64,000 nt of DNA, from NCBI RefSeq assembly GCF_006542275.1, contig NZ_CP041217.1, positions 2,775,501 through 2,839,500 of the forward strand, in the 5' to 3' direction. Positions within the stretch are counted from its first letter, which is position 1. Each line of letters starts with the position of its first letter. Shown here one piece after another: positions 35,622 to 43,877 of the stretch. A program made the position numbers and the translations under genes. Below the pieces are notes generated by a model that worked only from the letters and a program-made list of their open reading frames with translations, was not told where the DNA came from and searched no databases. Source of the stretch: Saccharibacillus brassicae (GTDB lineage: Bacteria; Bacillota; Bacilli; Paenibacillales; Paenibacillaceae).

Positions 35622-35797
35622 GCGAGTGTATTTTATCGACCCTTGTACTCTTTCGGCCGAATTCAGAGATGATCTTGACCTGAATCTTTCTTAAATCTGC
35701 AAAAAACGCAATAAAGCGAATAAACAAAGAATCATTCCGTGGACAAACCAGACCCCGATAAATTAATATATGAGGGAGTCATTAACAAATTTAATTT

Positions 35798-35811
35798 TGT
35801 AAGCGTTACCA
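35798..35811. promoter_or_regulatory. cre-like site (CcpA)
   Basis: TGTAAGCGTTACCA matches the cre consensus TGWNANCGNTNWCA at 13 of 14 positions and lies 50 bp before the start of the sugar-locus regulator, a sensible place for catabolite repression. Confidence 0.5.
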
Positions 35812-35860
35812 AATAGTTAATTAAGTGTCGTTTTCGTCAAAAAAGATCGGAGGGGTTATC

Positions 35861-38131
35861 TTGAAACGTTTCCCGATGACGCTGCAGCTGGCCTGCATTT
35901 TGTTCATCGTCATGGTCATTCCGGCCAGCATTCTCACGTGGTACAGCGGCGAGCAGAGCCTGCGGAGTTCGCAGCGCGAAGTGGCGGAATCGTCGCTTGC
36001 CGAGCTTGTCGCCAGCCGCCGGCTGAACGAGAGCGCGCTGAACAGCCTGTCGCAGGATACGGTCCGCCTGTCCGCCACGGGCACGTTCGACCGGATTCGT
36101 GCGTTCCCGACGTACGACGCGCTGAGCGCGGATTACGGCAATATCAGCCGCGCGATGGCGGTGATGCGCGAGCTGACCAACCTGAACCGGCGGGCGGAAG
36201 GGGTCTATTCGTCCTTTTTCTATCTGGAAGATTCGGATTACGTCGTCTCGACAGACCGCAGCATTACCCGGCTGAGCCGGTACGAGCCGCTCGATTGGAT
36301 CGAACAGGCGCTCAAGGACCAGCAGGGCATCGGCGGCGTGTGGTATCCGCGCACGCTGGCGTCGGGCGTTCCGGTCGTCTCGTACGTACTGCCGCTCAGC
36401 CGGCTGTCGACGACAACGCGGGGCACGATCGTCGTCAATTTGCGCGAAAGCCAGCTGGAAAATTATTTGTCGTCGTCGAACGCGGCGAATACGGATTACG
36501 CCCTGATCGACGCGGCAGGGACGGTCGTCTCGCACGGAGACAAAAGCCGGCTGCTGACGGACGCTTCCGGGCTGCCTTTTTACGGCGAGCTGGCGGGCGA
36601 AGCGGCCCGGGAAGGCTACGCCTTTCGGCAGACGGCCGGCGGCGAACGGGTACTGTACGCCTGGACGCAGTCGGAGCCGTTCGGCTGGACGCATCTGAGC
36701 ACGTATTCCGTGCAGGAGATGCTCACCCGGACGCACGCCCAGCAGCGGGGCATTATCCTGCTGACCGTCGTCGTGATCTTCGTCGGCACGTTCGCCACGC
36801 TGTTTCTCGCCGCCTGGCTGTCGAGGCCCGCGCGCGAACTGGTGCGGAAGTTCAATCTGCGCGGCTATCTGGACATTCCCGGGCAGAACGAGTTCGCGTT
36901 TTTGGACACCGCTTTTCGCCGGATGCAGGGCGAGGAATCGAAGCTGCACGAGCTGCTGCGCGAACGCGAGCGCGACACGCGCAGCCTGACCGTCCAGCGT
37001 CTGCTGCGGGGCGAAGCGCACGGTCCACTCGGCGATCTTTTCCCGTATCCGCATTTTCTCGTGGCTTCGATCTCGATCGACGGTTACCGGGGCTACGTGA
37101 GCAAGCATAACTCGGAGACGCGCAGCTACCATCGGCATCTGCTGTCTACCGCCTGCGACGGTCTGTTCGAACAAGGTCCGGCCGCCTACTTTTTGTACCG
37201 GGGCGACGGGTATTTCGCGCTGGTCGTGAACGACCGGGCGAAAGAAGGCGACGAGCGTCATGCCGAACTTCATGCGAGACTCGAACAAGTGCAGCGGCAG
37301 GCGTCGGAACTGCTCGGCCATACGGTCACGATCGGCGTGAGCCGGTGGGCGGAAGGCTCGGCGCGCGTGCCGGATCTGGCCGCCGAAGCGCTCGAAGCGC
37401 TCAAGCGGCGCATGATTGCCGGCAGCGAAGGGATACACTACGGCTGCGCGCAGGGACGGCCGGACCCGAAATACATGTATCCCGAGTGCAGCGAACGCCG
37501 CATCCTCAATTTTCTGGACGAAGGGGACGCAGGCCGGGTGCAGGGAGAGCTGGAGCGGATCGCGCAAGAGATTCGGGCGGCCGAGTACGTCTCGCACGAC
37601 AACATTTTGTTCATCTACAACCAGCTGGTCGGCGTGACGATCAAGCATTTGCAGGAAAACGGCAGCCAGGCGGCCCGGATCGTCGCCGGACGCGGCAGCG
37701 TGTATTCGACGATCGCGTCTTTTGATACGCTGGACGATCTGCAGGCTTACGTCCGCGGGTTCTATGAAGACATTCTGTCGGCGCAAAAAAGGCCCGAAGC
37801 GGACACCGGCTCGCACGGCGAACGGATCGCCGAATATTTGCGCGCACACTGCTGCGAGGAAGTCGTGTTCGAGGACATGGCCCGGGAGATCGGCATCAGC
37901 TACTCGTACATGCGTAAAGTTGTCTACGAAGCGACCGGCGCCAGCCTGATCGACTCGCTCAACAAGCTGCGGATCGAAAAAGCGAAGCCGCTGCTGCTCG
38001 AAGGCGAACGGACGATTACGGAGATTGCGGCGGAGGTCGGGTACGAGAACGCGCGCAGCTTCAACCGATTTTTCCAAAAGTTCGAAGGGTTGTCGCCAAG
38101 CGCGTACAAACTCAAGAACCGCGTGTCGTGA
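35861..38131 (+). CDS. membrane-bound AraC-family sensor-regulator
   Basis: The 756-aa protein starts with a membrane span (LACILFIVMVIPASILTWY). It has an extracellular sensor of about 250 residues with Cache-like features, and a second span (GIILLTVVVIFVGTFATLFL). A cytoplasmic region follows, then a C-terminal AraC double HTH (EIGISYSYMRKVVYEATGAS, VGYENARSFNRFFQK). This one-component type is common in Paenibacillaceae beside LplB/YtcP transporters. The TTG at 35861 follows CGGAGGGG. It probably senses an extracellular sugar and activates the ABC genes that follow. Confidence 0.9.
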   Translation: MKRFPMTLQLACILFIVMVIPASILTWYSGEQSLRSSQREVAESSLAELVASRRLNESALNSLSQDTVRLSATGTFDRIRAFPTYDALSADYGNISRAMAVMRELTNLNRRAEGVYSSFFYLEDSDYVVSTDRSITRLSRYEPLDWIEQALKDQQGIGGVWYPRTLASGVPVVSYVLPLSRLSTTTRGTIVVNLRESQLENYLSSSNAANTDYALIDAAGTVVSHGDKSRLLTDASGLPFYGELAGEAAREGYAFRQTAGGERVLYAWTQSEPFGWTHLSTYSVQEMLTRTHAQQRGIILLTVVVIFVGTFATLFLAAWLSRPARELVRKFNLRGYLDIPGQNEFAFLDTAFRRMQGEESKLHELLRERERDTRSLTVQRLLRGEAHGPLGDLFPYPHFLVASISIDGYRGYVSKHNSETRSYHRHLLSTACDGLFEQGPAAYFLYRGDGYFALVVNDRAKEGDERHAELHARLEQVQRQASELLGHTVTIGVSRWAEGSARVPDLAAEALEALKRRMIAGSEGIHYGCAQGRPDPKYMYPECSERRILNFLDEGDAGRVQGELERIAQEIRAAEYVSHDNILFIYNQLVGVTIKHLQENGSQAARIVAGRGSVYSTIASFDTLDDLQAYVRGFYEDILSAQKRPEADTGSHGERIAEYLRAHCCEEVVFEDMAREIGISYSYMRKVVYEATGASLIDSLNKLRIEKAKPLLLEGERTITEIAAEVGYENARSFNRFFQKFEGLSPSAYKLKNRVS

Positions 38132-38192
38132 AGTCCGAAGCCGGAGCGGATGTTCGAGCCTTTTTTTACCCGGAAATCTGCTGTTCGCCCAC

Positions 38193-38276
38193 TGCCATTT
38201 TTGATCCCGACGTCCGAAAATGATCCTGAATCGCCTACAATTCCTTGCAGCGGCGCGGCCTGGATCAAAAATGGCA
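38193..38276. promoter_or_regulatory. 15-bp inverted repeat, possible operator
   Basis: TGCCATTTTTGATCC at 38193-38207 is repeated inverted at 38262-38276, 54 bp apart. A further TGATCC at 38221 lies 19 bp from the first. It lies between the AraC-type regulator and the ABC operon it probably controls. Confidence 0.5.
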
Positions 38277-38296
38277 CCCATCGTCAACACTCGTCG

Positions 38297-38326
38297 TTTA
38301 CCGATCCGGAAGACGGACGCTATGAT
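38297..38326 (+). promoter_or_regulatory. putative promoter of ABC operon
   Basis: TTTACC and TATGAT, 18 bp apart, end about 50 bp before the permease start and just downstream of the inverted repeat. The weak -35 fits an activator-dependent promoter. Confidence 0.5.
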
Positions 38327-38376
38327 AGGCACATCACCGGCGACGGATGGTAAAAAGGGAGACGGGAGGTGAAAAG

Positions 38377-39339
38377 ATGAAGGGAATCAGCGTAACCAAA
38401 ACACGAAATGAAACCGCTTCACTTAAAAAGGACCGATACGGGATGATGTACTATCTCCGCCGCGACTGGCAGCTGTACATACTCCTCATTCTTCCGCTGG
38501 CTTTGGTGCTTCTCTTCAAATACACGCCGCTTGCGGGCCTCGTTCTGGCGTTCAAGGACTACAAGATCGCCAAAGGGTTCTGGGGCAGCGAGTGGGTGGG
38601 CATGGAGGTGTTCCAGGAATTGTTCGCCAAGCCCGATTTTGCCCGGGCGGTGCGAAACACGCTGCTGCTGAACATTATGGACCTGATCTTCAGCTTCACG
38701 GTTCCGATCTTCCTGGCGCTGCTGCTGCACGAAGTCAAAAACGTGCTGTTCAAGCGGGTCAACCAGACGCTGCTGTATCTGCCGCACTTTCTGTCCTGGG
38801 TCATCGTGGGCGCAATGGCGTACCAACTGCTCGGCGAAGGCAACGGCATGATCAACAACCTGATCGTGACGCTCGGCGGAGACCGGATTCCGTTCCTGCA
38901 AGACGACATGAACTGGCTGATCAGCTATCTCGCGATCGGCATCTGGCAGAGTATGGGCTGGGGCACGATCATCTATCTGGCCGCCATGAGCAGCATCAAC
39001 CCGGAAATGTACGAAGCGGCGACCGTCGACGGCGCGAACCGCTGGCGCAAGATGTGGAACATCACGCTGCCTTCGATCCGGCCGACGATCGTGACCCTGC
39101 TCATTATGAGCCTGGGCGGCGTTATGGGCGGTTCGTTCGAACGGATCTACGCCCTGCTGAACCGGGCCACGACCGAATTCACGACCACGATTCCGGTACT
39201 TGTCTACCGCTGGGGAATCGAGGGCGGAGACATCAGCCGGGCCACCGCCTTGGGACTGTTCCAGGCGCTGATCGGACTGGTGCTCGTACTGACGGCCGAC
39301 CGGGTCGCCAAGAAAATGGGCGAAGACGGACTGCTGTAA
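38377..39339 (+). CDS. LplB-family ABC sugar permease
   Basis: The 320-aa protein has six membrane spans and the permease loop NPEMYEAATVDGANRWRKMW (about 206-225). Its opening (LPLALVLLFKYTPLAGLVLA, FKDYKI) is typical of the LplB/YteP branch of oligosaccharide permeases. GGGAGGTG precedes ATG 38377. It pairs with the YtcP-like permease next to it. Confidence 0.92.
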   Translation: MKGISVTKTRNETASLKKDRYGMMYYLRRDWQLYILLILPLALVLLFKYTPLAGLVLAFKDYKIAKGFWGSEWVGMEVFQELFAKPDFARAVRNTLLLNIMDLIFSFTVPIFLALLLHEVKNVLFKRVNQTLLYLPHFLSWVIVGAMAYQLLGEGNGMINNLIVTLGGDRIPFLQDDMNWLISYLAIGIWQSMGWGTIIYLAAMSSINPEMYEAATVDGANRWRKMWNITLPSIRPTIVTLLIMSLGGVMGGSFERIYALLNRATTEFTTTIPVLVYRWGIEGGDISRATALGLFQALIGLVLVLTADRVAKKMGEDGLL

Positions 39340-39372
39340 TCCGCCTTCCCTTTCGAAGAAAGGAGCCACACG

Positions 39373-40269
39373 ATGAAAGCCGCAAATACCGCTCCGGTCG
39401 GCAGCAAGAAGCGCTTCGACGTCTGGGGATTCGTTATCCATGCCGCCTTGGTCATCATTTCCCTGATCTGCCTGCTGCCTTACATGCATATCGTTGCCAA
39501 GTCGTTCAGCGAAGACGCCTACGTCATCGCCAACAAAGTGTTTCTGTTTCCCAAAGGCTTCTCGCTTGAGGCATACGCCAAAATCTTCGCGGACGCCAGC
39601 ATTTTGCGCTCGCTGTACGTGTCCGTTCTCGTCACCGTCATGTTTACGATTCTCGGGATGATCGTGACGGTGTGCGCGGCGTATCCGCTGTCGCGCAGAC
39701 AGCTCAAAGGACGCTCGACGCTGACGTTCATCTTCCTGTTCACGATGTATTTCAGCGGCGGCATCATCCCGGAATACATGCTGATCAACAACCTGAACAT
39801 GCTCGATACGATCTGGTCGCTTGTGCTGCCGTTATCGTTCAGCGCGTTCAATCTCTTGATCATGAAGACGACGTTCACCCACAGCGTGCCGGTCAGCCTG
39901 GAAGAATCGGCGCGGATCGACGGAGCCGGCCACTTCCGGATTCTATGGAGCATCGTGCTGCCGCTGTCCAAGCCGATTCTGGCGACGCTGTCGCTGTTCT
40001 ACGCGGTCGGCCGCTGGAATGCGTATCAGGACGCGCTGTTCTACATCAAGCACAATATCGACCTGCGTCCGCTCCAGTTGAAGCTGTATTACCTGATCGT
40101 GCAGGCGACCGAAAGCTTCCAGCTGGAGGCGACCGAAGTGACGCTGAGCAATCCCGAAGTCATGAAAGCGGCGGTGGTCGTGTTCGCGACGATTCCGATC
40201 ATCTGCATCTATCCGTTCGTGCAGAAGTATTTCGTGCAGGGCACGATGCTGGGCGCGGTGAAAGAGTAG
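39373..40269 (+). CDS. YtcP-family ABC sugar permease
   Basis: The 298-aa six-span permease has the EAA loop VSLEESARIDGAGHFRILW (about 176-194) and the YtcP-type C terminus QKYFVQGTMLGAVKE. AAAGGAGCC lies before the ATG. It works with the LplB-like permease and the binding protein downstream. Confidence 0.92.
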   Translation: MKAANTAPVGSKKRFDVWGFVIHAALVIISLICLLPYMHIVAKSFSEDAYVIANKVFLFPKGFSLEAYAKIFADASILRSLYVSVLVTVMFTILGMIVTVCAAYPLSRRQLKGRSTLTFIFLFTMYFSGGIIPEYMLINNLNMLDTIWSLVLPLSFSAFNLLIMKTTFTHSVPVSLEESARIDGAGHFRILWSIVLPLSKPILATLSLFYAVGRWNAYQDALFYIKHNIDLRPLQLKLYYLIVQATESFQLEATEVTLSNPEVMKAAVVVFATIPIICIYPFVQKYFVQGTMLGAVKE

Positions 40270-40344
40270 GTCGTATTTTCCGCAAAAAAGAGTCGTAAGG
40301 GTGCAGGGCGAATATGTGCTGCGACAAAATAAGGGGGTCTATGT

Positions 40345-41967
40345 ATGAGTCGGAAGAAAAGAAAAGCTTCGCTGTTCGTGACCGGTCTTGCGCTTGCCGG
40401 ACTGTTGGCCGGATGCGGCGGCGGAGGCGGCAAAGAAGCGGCCAGTTCGCCGGCGGCGACGCCGGCCGAAGGGTTCGCGGATTATTCGGGCGGTTTCCCG
40501 GAAAAGGTCAGCCTCGACATTCCGGTGTACGAGCGCGCTTTCGAAGGCTGGAACGTGACGGACAACTTCTATACCCGGTGGATTCAAAAAGAATTTGGCG
40601 ACAAATACAATGTAAGCGTTAACTTTGTTCCGATTACCCGCAGCAGCGAAGTGACGGATTTCGAACAGCTGCTCGCTTCGCACAAAGCGCCGGACGTGAT
40701 TTTCCACTATGATATGCCGCAGGCACTCGCTTATTACGGCGAAGAAGTGCTGCAGGAACTGAACTACGAAGAAGTGAAAAATTACGCGCCGACCTATTGG
40801 GCCAATATGGGCGAGACGATCGAGCAGTACGGCATCATCGACGAGAAGAACACGTTCGTATTCGCTTCCCGGCCGAATGCCGACAACTTTACGAGCATCA
40901 TCCGCAAAGACTGGGTCGAAGAAGTCGGCATGAAGATGGAAGACCTGACTTCGCTCGAAAAATACAACGACATGCTCAAAAAGTGGAAAGAAGCCGGACT
41001 CGGCACGACAGGCGGCAGCCTGATCCAGAACTCGTTCAACTACAATTACGCGTTCCGCGACTGGCCGTTCGACGAGAAATACCGGGCGCTGTATTCCGAC
41101 CTGTCCGTGGCGGACTTCACGACGGTCGATACCGAACGTTATCTGCGCAATCTGAACTACCAGTACAACAACGGCCTGATCGACCGCGAGTTCTATCTGC
41201 GCGACGACGATTCCAAGATCAAAGCCGAATTCGTGGCAGGCAAAACGGGTACGTACGGCACGTATCTGACCAACAACACGGACGTGTTCGAAGCGACGCT
41301 CAAAAACAACCCGGACGCCGAGTTCGCCATCGTGCCTCCGCATGCCGGCGTGCCGGAAGGGCTGGAGCCGCAGGGACGCGCGTACTGGCCGTTCGGCATG
41401 ATCATGGGCATCAATTACGAGTCGACCGACATGGAACGCGCCGCCGTCTGGATGTACCTGGACTGGATGAGCCAGCCGGAGAACCTGTTCTTCCTGCAAA
41501 ACGGCGTCGAAGGCGAGAACTACAAGCTCGATGCGGAAGGCATCGCCGTACGCGACGCGGACTTCAAAGGCGAATCCGTGCTCGCGCAGAACAACAACAA
41601 AGATTACTGGGCACTCGTCACCGAGACGGCGCAGTATCCGGACCCGGAAACGACCCTTGCCGCGAACAAACGCAGCTGGTCCCCTCCGGGCCACGAGTAC
41701 CTGGTCGAAGACCTGGTCAAATACTACGACGAAGTCGCGGAATTCCGCACGCCCGATGCGCTCTACACCGTCGTGCTGGAGAACGTGAACGACTACAAAG
41801 CCGACCTCAACGTCCTGTTCCAGGAACTGTACCTCAAAGTCGCCCTGGCGCCCGAAGACCAGTTCGACAAGCTGTACGAGGAAGCCAAGCAGCAGTACCT
41901 CGACGCGGGCTACCAGGAGATCCTGGACGAGAAGCAGGAAGCGATTGATGCGGGGCAGTATAAGTAA
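40345..41967 (+). CDS. LipO/YtcQ-type extracellular solute-binding lipoprotein
   Basis: The 540-aa binding protein has a lipobox LLAGC (Cys 24), a Gly-rich linker and a large type-II solute-binding fold typical of LipO/YtcQ partners of LplB-YtcP permeases. It binds the imported saccharide outside the membrane. AAGGGGG is the ribosome site. No ATPase is encoded here; MsmX elsewhere is the expected partner. No glycosidase accompanies the operon, so the sugar cannot be guessed. Confidence 0.92.
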   Translation: MSRKKRKASLFVTGLALAGLLAGCGGGGGKEAASSPAATPAEGFADYSGGFPEKVSLDIPVYERAFEGWNVTDNFYTRWIQKEFGDKYNVSVNFVPITRSSEVTDFEQLLASHKAPDVIFHYDMPQALAYYGEEVLQELNYEEVKNYAPTYWANMGETIEQYGIIDEKNTFVFASRPNADNFTSIIRKDWVEEVGMKMEDLTSLEKYNDMLKKWKEAGLGTTGGSLIQNSFNYNYAFRDWPFDEKYRALYSDLSVADFTTVDTERYLRNLNYQYNNGLIDREFYLRDDDSKIKAEFVAGKTGTYGTYLTNNTDVFEATLKNNPDAEFAIVPPHAGVPEGLEPQGRAYWPFGMIMGINYESTDMERAAVWMYLDWMSQPENLFFLQNGVEGENYKLDAEGIAVRDADFKGESVLAQNNNKDYWALVTETAQYPDPETTLAANKRSWSPPGHEYLVEDLVKYYDEVAEFRTPDALYTVVLENVNDYKADLNVLFQELYLKVALAPEDQFDKLYEEAKQQYLDAGYQEILDEKQEAIDAGQYK

Positions 41968-41994
41968 ATCGTGATCGCGGAAAAAGCATCAGGC

Positions 41995-42037
41995 AAGCCC
42001 GGATTCTCCATGTGGGGCATGGAGAATCCGGGCTTTT
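41995..42037 (+). terminator. intrinsic terminator
   Basis: A perfect 17-bp stem (AAGCCCGGATTCTCCATG with its complement) and a T tract end the ABC operon. Confidence 0.93.
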
Positions 42038-42058
42038 GCGTGCCGAAGCGGGGAAACA

Positions 42059-42087
42059 TTGAGGAAGATTCGCCGTGCGGTTATAAT
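42059..42087 (+). promoter_or_regulatory. promoter of pxpA
   Basis: TTGAGG and TATAAT, 17 bp apart, lie about 125 bp before the pxpA start and just after the preceding terminator. Confidence 0.72.
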
Positions 42088-42212
42088 GGCGGTATTTCAA
42101 GGGTACTTTGCGCAGCGGGCAATCGGATATCGCCACCGCTGCCCGATAAATGGGAAGGCCAAGAGCGAGCCATTCAAGCAGGCTGCAAAAGTCTGAACAG
42201 GAGGTCAAGCCG

Positions 42213-43106
42213 ATGGACAAACAAGATTCCGGATGGAGCGAAAAAAGAGCGGACCGATCGACAAGCGAAAAAAAAGCGGACCGACCGACAAGCGAAAAAA
42301 GAGCGGACCGACCGACGCCGGGCGGTCCGGCAGATCGTCCGGCTGCCCGGATCGATCTCAACTGCGATCTCGGCGAAAGCTTCGGCGCTTATACGCTCGG
42401 ACGAGATGCCGAGATTTTGCCGTACGTCACGTCGGCCAATATCGCCTGCGGCTTCCATGCCGGCGATCCGTCCGTCATGCGGCGGACGGTCCGGCTGGCG
42501 CTGGAAGCGGGCGCGGCGATCGGCTCCCACCCCGGGCTGCCGGACCTGGCCGGCTTCGGCCGGCGGAACATGGACGTCTCGGCGGACGAAGTCTACGCCA
42601 TGACGGTGTACCAGATCGGCGCGCTCGAAGCGATCGTGCGCGCCGAAGGCGGAACGCTGCGGCACGTCAAGCCGCACGGCGCGCTGTACAACATGGCCGC
42701 GGCCCGGGCGGATCTGGCGGAAGCGATCGCCGAAGCCGTATACCGGACGAACCCGGCCCTCACGCTGCTCGGCCTGGCGGGCAGCGAATCGACCCGCGCC
42801 GCCGAGCGTCTCGGGCTGAACGCCGCGCACGAGGCGTTTGCGGACCGCGGCTATCGCGCGGACGGCTCGCTCGTGCCGCGCGGCCTGCCCGGCGCGCTGA
42901 TCGGCGACGCCGCCGAAGCGGCGGCCCGGGTCGTGCGCATGGCGCTCGAAGGGCGCGTCTCCACCCCGGAGGGTGAAGACGTGCCGCTGCGCGCCGACAG
43001 CGTCTGCCTGCACGGCGACGGCGCGCACGCTCTGGAATTCGCCCGGCGAATTCGGGCCGCCTGCGAAGCCGCCGGGATTGAAGTGCGGCCGGCTGGCGGC
43101 GCTTAG
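42213..43106 (+). CDS. pxpA: 5-oxoprolinase subunit A (LamB/YcsF family)
   Basis: The 297-aa protein is the PxpA subunit that, with PxpB and PxpC, hydrolyses 5-oxoproline to glutamate using ATP. Conserved blocks are [53 protein letters not shown] and [13 protein letters not shown]. Uniquely, residues about 8-45 form three near-perfect repeats of EK(R/K)ADR(S/P)T encoded by a 27-bp repeat; the normal family start is around residue 48. ATG 42213 follows CAGGAGGTC. The partner genes follow as a fused pxpBC about 770 bp downstream. Confidence 0.92.
   Translation: MDKQDSGWSEKRADRSTSEKKADRPTSEKRADRPTPGGPADRPAARIDLNCDLGESFGAYTLGRDAEILPYVTSANIACGFHAGDPSVMRRTVRLALEAGAAIGSHPGLPDLAGFGRRNMDVSADEVYAMTVYQIGALEAIVRAEGGTLRHVKPHGALYNMAAARADLAEAIAEAVYRTNPALTLLGLAGSESTRAAERLGLNAAHEAFADRGYRADGSLVPRGLPGALIGDAAEAAARVVRMALEGRVSTPEGEDVPLRADSVCLHGDGAHALEFARRIRAACEAAGIEVRPAGGA
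42233..42320 (+). repeat. 27-bp coding tandem repeat in pxpA
   Basis: Three imperfect copies of a 27-bp unit (around AGCGAAAAAAGAGCGGACCG) encode the N-terminal extension of PxpA. Copies differ at only a few bases. Confidence 0.85.
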
Positions 43107-43448
43107 GATGGGCGCGGGCGCGGAGCAGGCGCGGACGAGGCGATGCGGGGGAGCGGCGCAGGGCGAGTTAGGGCGAGGCGGAGTAGCGCGGAGCTGGGTG
43201 AGGCAGGGCAAGGCAGGGCAAGGCGGAATAGAGCGGTGTAGGATGCGACAAGGTAGAGCAGACCAAGGCAAAGAGAAGCAAGGCCGGGCGCAGCTGGACG
43301 AGACGGAGCCATGCGGTGTTTGGCGGGGAACGGTGGTTAGAGCAAGGCAGGCTGCGGGAAGATGCGACAAAGTGCAATCACACAGAGTAGATTTGGGCAA
43401 GCAGGCAAAGAAAGGCGCAATCAGGCAGAGCAGAGACGCTTTTTGGGA
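43107..43448. repeat. low-complexity purine/GC-rich tract
   Basis: Directly after the pxpA stop lies a long degenerate array rich in GGCAAGGCAGG and GGCGCGG units. A frame is open through it on the plus strand, but it has no ribosome site and encodes low-complexity residues; I regard it as non-coding. Confidence 0.6.
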
Positions 43449-43449
43449 A

Positions 43450-43640
43450 ATAGCTGCGCCAATACAGCTAATTGCCTCGAAAAGCGAGTGTTTAGACGAA
43501 TAAGTGCCTAGATACATTTAATTCGGCTCCTGAGCGGATTTGGAACCAAATTCGAGCGAAATAAGTGCATTTTCGCAGTTATTTGTTCGTGGGGTGTAAG
43601 GCGTACGCGAATAACTGCATCTGTGCAGTTATTTCGCGGC
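43450..43640. repeat. intergenic repeat family B, copy 1 (four units)
   Basis: The motif ATARSTGC starts at 43450, 43500, 43561 and 43611 (50, 61, 50 bp apart). The last unit is a perfect hairpin AATAACTGCA-TCTG-TGCAGTTATT, and the third pairs in part (AAATAAGTGC with GCAGTTATTT). The element lies between pxpA and pxpBC. A second copy with almost the same spacing is at 57701-57880. Confidence 0.85.
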
Positions 43641-43877
43641 TTGTTCGTTTTTTTCGTTGGATGAAGGGTGGGAAAGAACGGATTTGAGCAGGTCCGAGCG
43701 GATTTGAGTGGGTTTGAGCAGATCAGGAAGGTAATGCGGATTTGTTTTCAAACGGAATGGCGGGTAGAAGGCAGGAAGAAATCGGCTTGCAAAAGAGCGT
43801 TGAGGAAGATTAGGAAGAGAAAGATAAAGAGAAAGATAAAGAGGAAGAGGAAGGAAGACGAGTGTAGGAGGCGGAGC

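Larger units (their letters stand above)
35268..35860. other. gene-free stretch with a gene remnant
   Basis: Around 35471 a frame starts MKKKYLLGLFLVG and stops at 35540; another frame continues LKVENENGKMIKKFKVDLAK. It looks like an exported-protein gene with most of its body lost. A hairpin (35581-35621) follows. The rest, to the regulator start at 35861, holds only a cre-like site and no other gene. Confidence 0.45.

Noticed and set aside
35837..38332. 831-codon minus-strand frame opposite the AraC sensor gene
   Set aside because: It mirrors the plus-strand gene, is rich in Arg and Gln, has no domain and no ribosome site.
40611..40624. cre-like sequence TGTAAGCGTTAACT inside the solute-binding gene
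   Set aside because: It matches the consensus well but lies within coding sequence more than 250 bp from the start, so it was not annotated as regulatory.
42973..43503. 176-codon open frame after pxpA
   Set aside because: It overlaps pxpA, lacks a ribosome site and encodes low-complexity residues from a repetitive tract.
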